Assembly (NCBI GenBank): GCA_947088195.1
Contig: CAMUFS010000106.1
Location: 1-9,222 of the forward strand
From: an uncultured Clostridia bacterium
GTDB lineage: Bacteria; Bacillota; Clostridia; Lachnospirales; Lachnospiraceae
Direction of reading: 5' to 3'
Length of the DNA stretch: 9,222 nt
The position numbers and the translations under genes are program-made. Positions 1 through 3,629 of this stretch are shown here, one piece after another (the stretch's first letter is position 1; every line of letters starts with the position of its first letter). Under the pieces are notes generated by a model. That model had not been told where the DNA came from. It saw nothing but the letters and a program-made list of their open reading frames with translations, and did not search any database.

Positions 1-118
1 AGCTTAGTGTCCGTTACGTTTTGAACTAAGCGGGAGCGGGGTGACAGAGGGCTATAGGCAATTCTCTGGGTGGACCTGTCTCGAACATGATTCTTCTATT
101 TGCAAATAAGTGATAACT
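1..118. other. No gene recognised at window start
   Basis: All three forward frames are interrupted by stops early on, and the longest minus-strand reading I see is about 21 codons. The first 100 bases are clearly more GC-rich than the AT-rich promoter DNA that follows at 110-226, so they may be the end of some other element cut by the window edge. I do not recognise them. Confidence 0.3.
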
Positions 119-220
119 ATACTTATCTTAAAATTTATAAATAGGTGTTAATTTTATAAACCAATAATTTAACAGCACCGTTATTGTTTTATAAAATTTG
201 TTTTGTTAAGATAAGAGTAT
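119..220 (+). promoter_or_regulatory. AT-rich promoter region with separated inverted repeat upstream of the XRE regulator
   Basis: ATACTTATCTTAA (119-131) faces TTAAGATAAGAGTAT (206-220). The second arm matches the inverse of the first except for a two-base insertion. A possible promoter is TTGTTT (184-189), 17 bases, TAAGAT (207-212), so one arm would overlap the -10 box. XRE regulators often repress their own promoter, which makes these arms candidate operator sites. Both the promoter and the operator are inferred from pattern only, and the DNA is so AT-rich that chance matches are possible. Confidence 0.4.
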
Positions 221-240
221 AAAAGTATGTGAGGTGCGGT

Positions 241-1293
241 ATGAAAATAAATCAGTTTATACGTGAAAAAAGGAAGGAGCTGTCATTGACACAGGAGCAA
301 ATAGCAGAATATTTAGGTGTGTCTGCGCCAGCAGTTCATAAATGGGAGAAAGGTATCACATATCCTGATATAACTCTTTTGCCAGCATTGGCCCGCTTAT
401 TAAAAACAGATTTAAATACATTGATGTCTTTTCATGACGATTTGACAGATATTGAGATAGAAAATTTTACAGGTGAGGTGGATAGGACAGTTCGAGAACA
501 GGGGTATGATGTTGCTTTTCAAATGGCGATAGAAAAGCTGCATGAGTATCCCACTTGTGAAAAATTGCTTTATTGTGTTACATTTTATTTAGAAAGTGCA
601 TTATTTTTGTATTGTGTGTCAGAGAAGGAGCATTATAAACAGATATTAGAAGGCTTTTATTTGCGCATGGCAAAAAGTAAGACGGCCGAAATAAGGGATT
701 CGGCTCTTAGTATGTTGATTGCTTATAATCGAAATAGAGAGGATTTTTCAAAAGCAGAAGAGTATATAAAAGCGTTGCCATTTTCTACAATAAATAGAGA
801 GGAGCAGCTTGCAGTTCTTTATACACAACAAGAAAAGTATGAGAAGGCAAAGAAAATGTGGGAATACAGAGTGTTGAGTGGGGTGAAGGAAATACAAACA
901 GCCTTGATGAATATGCTAGACATTGCCATAAAAGAAAAACGATATGATGACGCTGCTTTTTATGCTGATAAGTATGAAGAAATTTCTAAGCAATTCCATA
1001 TTGCAAAATGGATTGCGTATACTGCACATTTACAGCTTGCTGTAGAGCATCAGGATAGTCAAAAATGTTTATCTATTTTAGGAAAAATGCTACCTGCTAT
1101 GAAAGAAAAATGGAAGCTAGAGGAAAGCCCGCTCTATCAAGATATGAATAGCAACGATACCACTATATTTTCAAGTCAATTATCAAAGGTGATGCAAAAT
1201 GACTTGATAAATGGAAAGGACTTTGCTTTTATTAGAGAAAATGCAGAATTTGATACATTTATGGCTGAATGGCTGACGGAAAAAAGTGAATAG
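241..1293 (+). CDS. XRE-family transcriptional regulator with TPR-like C-terminal region
   Basis: A 350-residue cytosolic DNA-binding protein. Residues about 5-60 form an XRE/Cro helix-turn-helix: a first helix ending RKELSLTQ, then QIAEYLGVS, the recognition helix APAVHKWEKG, and the usual follow-on ITYPDITLLPALARLL. The remaining 290 residues are almost entirely amphipathic helix with pairs such as YEKAKKMWEYR and YDDAAFYADKYEEI that resemble TPR units, a layout common in clostridial regulators that sense a peptide or partner protein. I start at ATG 241 because GAGGTG (231-236) lies five bases upstream; a GTG at 229 in the same frame would place this site inside the gene. An inverted repeat upstream suggests autoregulation. 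Part of its 3' region (1118-1219) is repeated at 2154-2255. Its target genes cannot be read from the sequence; the adjacent toxin locus and IS remnant are not obviously its partners. Confidence 0.85.
   Translation: MKINQFIREKRKELSLTQEQIAEYLGVSAPAVHKWEKGITYPDITLLPALARLLKTDLNTLMSFHDDLTDIEIENFTGEVDRTVREQGYDVAFQMAIEKLHEYPTCEKLLYCVTFYLESALFLYCVSEKEHYKQILEGFYLRMAKSKTAEIRDSALSMLIAYNRNREDFSKAEEYIKALPFSTINREEQLAVLYTQQEKYEKAKKMWEYRVLSGVKEIQTALMNMLDIAIKEKRYDDAAFYADKYEEISKQFHIAKWIAYTAHLQLAVEHQDSQKCLSILGKMLPAMKEKWKLEESPLYQDMNSNDTTIFSSQLSKVMQNDLINGKDFAFIRENAEFDTFMAEWLTEKSE
1118..1219 (+). repeat. Direct repeat, copy 1 (inside the regulator gene)
   Basis: This 102-bp stretch of the regulator gene aligns without gaps to 2154-2255, with 7 mismatches by my count (about 93% identity). 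Several mismatches are synonymous (for example AGC/AGT and AAC/AAT), which suggests that both copies diverged as coding sequence before the second was broken. Confidence 0.9.
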
Positions 1294-1347
1294 AAAATAA
1301 TAAAATATTGTATTATGTAGAGGGAGGCATTAGTAATACTTTGTCAT

Positions 1348-1385
1348 TTTGGGATACTCCTTTTTTGTTTAGGGACTATCCCAAA
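1348..1385. repeat. 9-bp inverted repeat at the IS remnant left boundary
   Basis: TTTGGGATA (1348-1356) and TATCCCAAA (1377-1385) are perfect inverse copies around a 20-base loop containing a T6 run. The right arm lies within the presumed IS256-family terminal repeat. It may be a weak terminator for the regulator gene, although no T-run follows the right arm, or a footprint of the insertion. I see no other convincing terminator between 1294 and 1371. Confidence 0.4.
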
Positions 1386-1395
1386 GTTTGTGTAA

Positions 1396-1437
1396 ACCTC
1401 CAAACTGGTGTAAGATAAGCTTACTTAGTTTGGAGGT
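1396..1437 (+). promoter_or_regulatory. Hairpin sequestering the transposase ribosome binding site
   Basis: ACCTCCAAACT (1396-1406) pairs perfectly with AGTTTGGAGGT (1427-1437), and an inner GTAAG/CTTAC stem (1410-1414/1420-1424) leaves a five-base loop. The right arm contains GGAGG (1432-1436), the ribosome binding site of the ATG at 1444. Any transcript entering from outside the element would hide this site. That is a known way for insertion sequences to avoid activation by neighbouring promoters. The fold is seen directly; the function is inference. Confidence 0.65.
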
Positions 1438-1443
1438 ATTATT

Positions 1444-1603
1444 ATGGCAAGAAAAAATGAAAACCCATAAAAAGCTGCAATTCATGCGCGACATGATGTC
1501 TGTCCTTTTAGAAGGCGCATTGGATGAAAAATTGGACGAGGAACTTGGTCATTCCAAAAAAACAATGCATACCAGTTACGGTGATATGGACTTTCTGAAA
1601 TGA
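1444..1603 (+). pseudogene. IS256-family (mutator-type) transposase fragment, frameshifted and truncated
   Basis: Translation starts MARKNENP and meets TAA at 1468. The following frame reads KKLQFMRDMMSVLLEGALDE, then KLDEELGHS, KKTMHTSYGDMD and a stop at 1601. This matches the N-terminal region of IS256-type transposases: a leader helix, the EELG motif and then the TSYGDxD strand. Dropping one A from the A6 run (1452-1457) would join the ATG to this frame, so the break is one base in a homopolymer. Between EELGHS and KKTMHTSYGD the usual segment of about 15-20 residues ending near SRNG is missing, indicating an internal deletion. The protein breaks off after GDMD, before any catalytic residue. 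About 50 of roughly 400 codons survive. Confidence 0.7.
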
Positions 1604-1735
1604 ACGCTAAGGGACTTGTGTTTGATGATAATATATTTATGAATAAGTATAAAAGTGTAGCAAATACTTATCGGAAGCGAAATGGGAGTCAGTTAGGAAT
1701 GAGTTATTGATAAACTTGTATTTGACTAAAACAGC
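1604..1735. other. Spacer between IS remnant and toxin locus, with an 8-bp inverted repeat
   Basis: A 36-codon frame (ATG 1600, stop at 1708-1710) overlaps the end of the transposase fragment by ATGA, but it has no ribosome binding site and I do not recognise its product; it may be debris of another gene. Within it, ATAAGTAT (1643-1650) and ATACTTAT (1664-1671) are perfect inverse copies. The string ATACTTATC also occurs at 119-127, and TATAAAAGT occurs both here and just upstream of the XRE regulator gene. Confidence 0.35.
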
Positions 1736-1764
1736 TTGATACATGAGGAATATTGTGTTATATT
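1736..1764 (+). promoter_or_regulatory. Extended -10 promoter of the toxin mRNA
   Basis: TTGATA (1736-1741), a 17-base spacer, then TATATT (1759-1764) preceded by TGT, giving an extended -10. The -35 matches consensus at five of six bases and the spacing is ideal. Transcription would start near 1771, giving a leader of about 94 nt before the toxin ATG. Confidence 0.75.
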
Positions 1765-1772
1765 GTCGATAT

Positions 1773-1856
1773 GGGAAAACCATAGAGCCAAAGGCGGCTT
1801 TATCCCTTCTTATTTTTCGGAGGGTATAACACCCCTCCAGACGAAAGAAAGGAGGG
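1773..1856 (+). promoter_or_regulatory. Structured toxin leader with two competing stems around the ribosome binding site
   Basis: CCCTCC (1833-1838) can pair with GGAGGG at 1819-1824 (8-base loop) or with the identical GGAGGG at 1851-1856 (12-base loop). The downstream copy is the toxin ribosome binding site, so the two stems exclude each other: one frees the site and the other hides it. Upstream, GGGA (1773-1776) to TCCC (1803-1806) can close a 5' hairpin over AGCC/GGCT. Hidden ribosome binding sites and 5' hairpins are known in type I toxin mRNAs. The pairing is seen directly; the switching is inferred. Confidence 0.6.
1782..1813 (+). repeat. Direct repeat pair in toxin leader, copy 1
   Basis: ATAGAGCC (1782-1789) and GGCTTTATCCCTTCTTAT (1796-1813) recur in the same order and orientation at 2023-2030 and 2039-2057. 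Because the antisense RNA is transcribed from the opposite strand at the second site, its 5' region is complementary to this part of the toxin leader. The layout is like repeats DRa/DRb of the plasmid pAD1 par (fst) locus. Confidence 0.7.
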
Positions 1857-1864
1857 CGATAACA

Positions 1865-1957
1865 ATGTATGTTACATATCAGGATTTCATTCAGACTGGA
1901 ATATTCATTGTTGCCCTTGTAAGTTTGTGTTATACAATCTTCAAGGGGAGAAAATAG
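1865..1957 (+). CDS. Small hydrophobic type I toxin-like peptide (putative holin-like toxin, Hol_Tox type)
   Basis: A 30-residue peptide with a polar start (MYVTYQDFIQ), one membrane span at about residues 11-26 (a TGIFIVALVSL core), and a basic end (FKGRK). This is the size and layout of the putative holin-like toxin family common in Firmicutes, whose members insert in the membrane when overproduced. The start is fixed by AAAGGAGGG (1848-1856), eight bases upstream of ATG. A longer in-frame reading from 1736 is excluded because it would begin within the promoter -35 box. The gene has its own strong promoter, a structured leader and a convergent antisense RNA overlapping its 3' end. The gene arrangement supports the call more than the peptide sequence does; toxicity is not shown by the sequence. 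Confidence 0.75.
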   Translation: MYVTYQDFIQTGIFIVALVSLCYTIFKGRK

Positions 1958-1984
1958 CCGCCACTATTCGCAGTAGTGACGGCT
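1956..1984 (-). terminator. Terminator of the antisense RNA
   Basis: AGCCGTCACTA and TAGTGGCGGCT (minus strand) form an 11-bp stem with one mismatch and a seven-base loop, followed on the minus strand by TATTTT (1956-1951). On the plus strand the same hairpin sits right at the toxin stop codon and may also protect or regulate the mRNA 3' end. Confidence 0.7.
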
Positions 1985-2019
1985 GACCGTTTGTAACGGT
2001 ATAGCTTAATCATTATTGA

Positions 2020-2052
2020 GGGATAGAGCCGCTTCTATGGCTTTTCCCTTTT
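2020..2052 (+). terminator. Terminator of the toxin mRNA
   Basis: GGGA-tag-AGCC pairs with GGCT-tt-TCCC around an eight-base loop, followed by CTTTTCTT. This gives a toxin mRNA of about 280 nt from the predicted start near 1771. The same bases on the minus strand form the 5' hairpin of the antisense RNA. Confidence 0.6.
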
Positions 2053-2057
2053 CTTAT
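2023..2057 (+). repeat. Direct repeat pair at antisense RNA 5' end, copy 2
   Basis: ATAGAGCC (2023-2030) and GGCTTTTCCCTTTTCTTAT (2039-2057) match the toxin leader copy with short gaps only. The spacer between the two blocks differs (8 bases here, 6 in copy 1). Confidence 0.7.
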
Positions 2058-2061
2058 GGCT

Positions 2062-2090
2062 ATATTAGCATATTCTGGCGCAAAATGCAA
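2062..2090 (-). promoter_or_regulatory. Extended -10 promoter of the antisense RNA
   Basis: On the minus strand TTGCAT (2090-2085), a 17-base spacer, then TAATAT (2067-2062) preceded by TGC, an extended -10. The weak -35 is offset by the TGn element and ideal spacing. Predicted start is near 2055. Confidence 0.7.
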
Positions 2091-2153
2091 GAATTTTATA
2101 CACCAGAAAAGAACTGCCATAATTGAAATGATAATATATCGGCTATTTGTTTT

Positions 2154-2255
2154 TAGAGGAAAGTCCGCTCTATCAAAATATGAATAGCAATGATACCTCT
2201 AGATTTTCAAGTCAATTATCAAAGGTGATGCAAAATGATTTAATAAATGGAAAGG
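2154..2255 (+). pseudogene. Fragment of a second XRE-TPR regulator gene (copy 2 of the direct repeat)
   Basis: The frame reads EESPLYQNMNSNDTSRFSSQ, then LSKVMQNDLINGK, matching the regulator at 241-1293 apart from a few substitutions (for example D to N and I to R). Nothing homologous to the regulator precedes it, and after position 2255 the similarity stops abruptly; the frame then runs through unrelated DNA that belongs to the NUDIX gene on the other strand. It therefore lacks the helix-turn-helix, most of the TPR-like region and the natural C-terminus. It shows that a paralogous regulator once stood here or that a duplication occurred. Confidence 0.85.
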
Positions 2256-2257
2256 CA

Positions 2258-2761
2258 TTAGCAGTATTCTGGCATTTCTGTGAAAATTACCTTTTGACCA
2301 TCTGCAATTCCGCCATACAAAGCTTTGGTATATGTCCCTATTTTTAAAAAATGTTTTATTACATGTTTTGCCGTATATGGCATTTCAAGATTTATTATAT
2401 TATTTTTATCAAACCATACAAGATTTCCTTCTTTTGATGTAAATTCTTCCTTTATATTGTTATTTAATTCAGCAAAAAAATAATAATTTTGTCGTATCTC
2501 AGCATTGGTATATCTTAAAGTAATATATCTAAGCTGTATGTTGTGTAACATATCCTCTGTTATAGATAATTCTTCTTGTAGTTCTCTTAAGACACAAGCC
2601 TTTGCATCATTTAATTCCTCTTTTTCAAAATGACCTCCTGCGGATGCAACCCACAGATTATTTGCCACTCGACTACCCTGCCGGAAAAGCATAAGTATTT
2701 TCTCATCTTTACAAATAAAAATAGAGGTCATATTTCTTAATTTTCCATCTATGTTGTTCAT
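2258..2761 (-). CDS. NUDIX hydrolase
   Basis: A 167-residue cytosolic hydrolase expected to cleave a nucleoside diphosphate linked to another group. The Nudix box lies at residues 43-67: GGHFEKEELNDAKACV followed by LRELQEELSI. The REx2EE core (R59, E60, E63, E64) that binds the divalent metal is intact. Compared with the standard GX5EX7REUXEEXGU spacing there are two extra residues between the first acidic part and RE, and the usual late Gly is Ser66. The extra length (ELND...CVLREL) occurs in a subgroup often labelled 8-oxo-dGTP diphosphatase-like, but the substrate cannot be read from sequence. The start is supported by AAAGGAAA (2774-2767) and a strong promoter upstream. The stop at 2258 lies two bases past the end of the regulator fragment, so the last few residues may derive from the rearrangement. 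It is transcribed alone, towards the toxin locus; no clear terminator is seen. Confidence 0.85.
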   Translation of the reverse strand: MNNIDGKLRNMTSIFICKDEKILMLFRQGSRVANNLWVASAGGHFEKEELNDAKACVLRELQEELSITEDMLHNIQLRYITLRYTNAEIRQNYYFFAELNNNIKEEFTSKEGNLVWFDKNNIINLEMPYTAKHVIKHFLKIGTYTKALYGGIADGQKVIFTEMPEYC

Positions 2762-2784
2762 CGGGGTTTCCTTTCTATTGCAAA

Positions 2785-2838
2785 TTATAATAATTTTGAT
2801 TCAGGCATTATTATAATATACATTGTTATAATAATCAA
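2785..2838 (-). promoter_or_regulatory. NUDIX gene promoter overlapped by an inverted repeat
   Basis: On the minus strand TTGATT (2838-2833), 17 bases, then a perfect TATAAT (2815-2810), start near 2803. ATTATTATAA (2807-2816) and TTATAATAAT (2826-2835) are perfect inverse copies that cover the -10 and part of the -35. A third copy of the 10-mer is at 2785-2794. The spacing of about two helical turns is what a dimeric repressor would use, but the motif is pure A/T and could recur by chance. Confidence 0.65.
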
Positions 2839-2966
2839 TTTTATCTGATAAGAAGTCTTGGTGGTCTTTTGATTTTTAAAATTAAGAAAAGCTTAAGAGA
2901 TCATTTATATTGAGAATTTTCTAGGTTTTATCAATAGAAAAGAAAAAAGGAACCTTTTTACAAAAG

Positions 2967-2995
2967 TTGACAGATTGTACTATCAATGGTATAGT
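2967..2995 (+). promoter_or_regulatory. Strong promoter of the DUF4234 gene
   Basis: Perfect TTGACA (2967-2972), 17-base spacer, TATAGT (2990-2995) with TGG before it, making an extended -10. Start near 3002, giving a leader of about 25 nt. This also shows that an upstream in-frame TTG at 2967 is not the gene start. Confidence 0.85.
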
Positions 2996-3026
2996 AAAAG
3001 TGATTTTAAGAAAGGGGGAGTTGCGG

Positions 3027-3371
3027 ATGATTAAGCAAAGAAACATAGCTTTGTGTATTATTTTATCTATTGTCACATGTGGAATATATGGTCTTTACTG
3101 GTTTGTATGTCTTACGGATGATATGAATACAGCAGTGGAGGAGCTGGGTACGACGGGGCTTGTTGCCTTGCTTTTATCGATGGTCACTTGTGGTTTGTAT
3201 GGTCTATATTGGGCTTATAAGATGGGTGAAAAGGTCGATATGTTAAAAGCAAGAAATGGAGTGCAGACAAGTAATAGTGGAATTATGTATCTGATTTTGA
3301 ATGTTTTGGGATTGAGCGTTGTAACGTGGGCTTTGATTCAGAATGAGTTGAATCAGGTTGCGGATATTTAA
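3027..3371 (+). CDS. DUF4234 small integral membrane protein
   Basis: A 114-residue protein with three predicted membrane spans at about residues 6-27, 44-63 and 84-104. The first two spans are an internal repeat: IVTCGIYGLYWF and MVTCGLYGLYWA. The TxGIYxLYW signature is typical of DUF4234, a family of small membrane proteins of unknown function. The start at ATG 3027 is chosen because GGGGGAG (3014-3020) lies six bases upstream and the promoter (2967-2995) excludes earlier starts. The polar segment between spans 2 and 3 contains KMGEKVDMLKAR. It is followed by an intrinsic terminator, so it is probably monocistronic, with possible read-through to luxS. No function can be inferred. Confidence 0.85.
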   Translation: MIKQRNIALCIILSIVTCGIYGLYWFVCLTDDMNTAVEELGTTGLVALLLSMVTCGLYGLYWAYKMGEKVDMLKARNGVQTSNSGIMYLILNVLGLSVVTWALIQNELNQVADI

Positions 3372-3392
3372 AATTCAGAAATATGGAGACAG

Positions 3393-3421
3393 GCGGTGAG
3401 CAGATACTCGCCGCTTCTTTT
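3393..3421 (+). terminator. Intrinsic terminator after the DUF4234 gene
   Basis: GCGGTGAG (3393-3400) pairs with CTCGCCGC (3407-3414) over eight positions, one of them a G-T pair, with a six-base loop, followed by TTCTTTT. It begins 21 bases after the stop codon. Its right arm is also one arm of a longer-range stem (3475-3483), so termination could be conditional. Confidence 0.75.
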
Positions 3422-3508
3422 ATGCGCAGACCTGTGCAGAGGAAATATGCCACTAACGTGGTGACACAGGTCGCGCGGCGAGTAGGTGAGAGAAGCATCT
3501 CCTACTCG
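3406..3508 (+). promoter_or_regulatory. Structured RNA or dispersed palindromic element between the DUF4234 gene and luxS
   Basis: Perfect helices visible: P1 ACTCGCCGC (3406-3414) with GCGGCGAGT (3475-3483); nested P2 GACCTGTG (3429-3436) with CACAGGTC (3465-3472); nested P3 CCAC (3450-3453) with GTGG (3458-3461); and P4 CGAGTAGG (3479-3486) with CCTACTCG (3501-3508). P1 shares its left arm with the terminator at 3393-3414 and its right arm with P4, so terminator plus P4 and P1 are alternative folds. It does not contain the core motifs I know for SAM-I, SAM-II, SAH or T-box leaders. I have a vague memory of similar palindromes dispersed in Lachnospiraceae genomes, so a repeat element is the main alternative to a cis-acting leader. 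Confidence 0.55.
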
Positions 3509-3629
3509 ATTATAACACGGGCATCTATAGAAAAGTGGATAGCTCTTGCTTTCTTGAGGGTTTTGGGATAAAATGGACGAAAAGGGTGCTGATGTGCCCG
3601 TAGAGATTAGAGCATTAAAGGAGGCAGAT
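3509..3629 (+). promoter_or_regulatory. luxS leader region
   Basis: This 121-base stretch precedes the luxS ATG. I see no convincing -35/-10 pair; TATAAC (3511-3516) has no partner. ACGGGCA (3517-3523) is the exact inverse of TGCCCGT (3595-3601), which could form a long-range stem just upstream of the ribosome binding site AAAGGAGG (3617-3624). An ATG at 3573 opens an in-frame extension, but it lies before that site and adds residues that do not look like LuxS. Confidence 0.4.

Larger units (their letters stand above)
1372..1603 (+). mobile_element. Decayed IS256-family insertion sequence, left end only
   Basis: GGGACTATCCCAAAGTTTGT (1372-1391), continuing into GTAAAC, looks like the terminal repeat style of IS256-family elements, which often begin with a GGGACTGT-like run and contain a TGTGTAAA core. 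It lies directly upstream of a hairpin and a broken transposase start, which is the expected order at an IS256 left end. No right end, catalytic DDE region or target-site duplication is recognisable downstream, so the element is a dead remnant. The terminal repeat assignment rests on recalled family features rather than on an alignment. Confidence 0.6.
1951..2055 (-). ncRNA. Predicted antisense antitoxin RNA of the type I toxin locus
   Basis: A transcript starting near 2055 on the minus strand from the promoter at 2062-2090 would run through three hairpins: 2020-2048, ACCGT/ACGGT (1986-2000), and the terminator stem (1956-1984) ending in TATTTT. Its length is about 105 nt. It would overlap the last codon, stop and 3' UTR of the toxin mRNA by about 100 nt, as in txpA/RatA-like systems where the duplex leads to mRNA decay. 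Its 5' part is also complementary to repeats in the toxin leader (see the repeat entries). No convincing ORF with a ribosome binding site is visible within it. Start and end are predicted from the promoter and terminator only. Confidence 0.7.

Noticed and set aside
229..240. GTG start four codons upstream for the XRE regulator
   Set aside because: The ribosome binding site GAGGTG would lie inside the gene; ATG 241 has it at the right distance.
1600..1710. 36-codon frame overlapping the transposase fragment
   Set aside because: No ribosome binding site, no recognised homology, in a degraded region. Its first residues faintly resemble the MYAKG segment of IS256 transposases, but the rest does not.
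1736..1864. Longer 73-residue reading of the toxin gene
   Set aside because: It begins in the -35 box and crosses the predicted transcription start; the strong ribosome binding site is at 1848-1856.
2967..3026. N-terminal extension of the DUF4234 protein from TTG 2967
   Set aside because: That TTG is the first half of a perfect TTGACA -35 box, so the extension is not transcribed.
3283..3498. 71-codon minus-strand frame across the structured region
   Set aside because: It lacks a ribosome binding site, and its reading is explained by the palindromic helices and the reverse of the DUF4234 gene. It may recur in annotations as a spurious ORF.
3573..3629. LuxS start at ATG 3573
   Set aside because: It adds 19 residues unlike LuxS and skips the AAAGGAGG site before ATG 3630.
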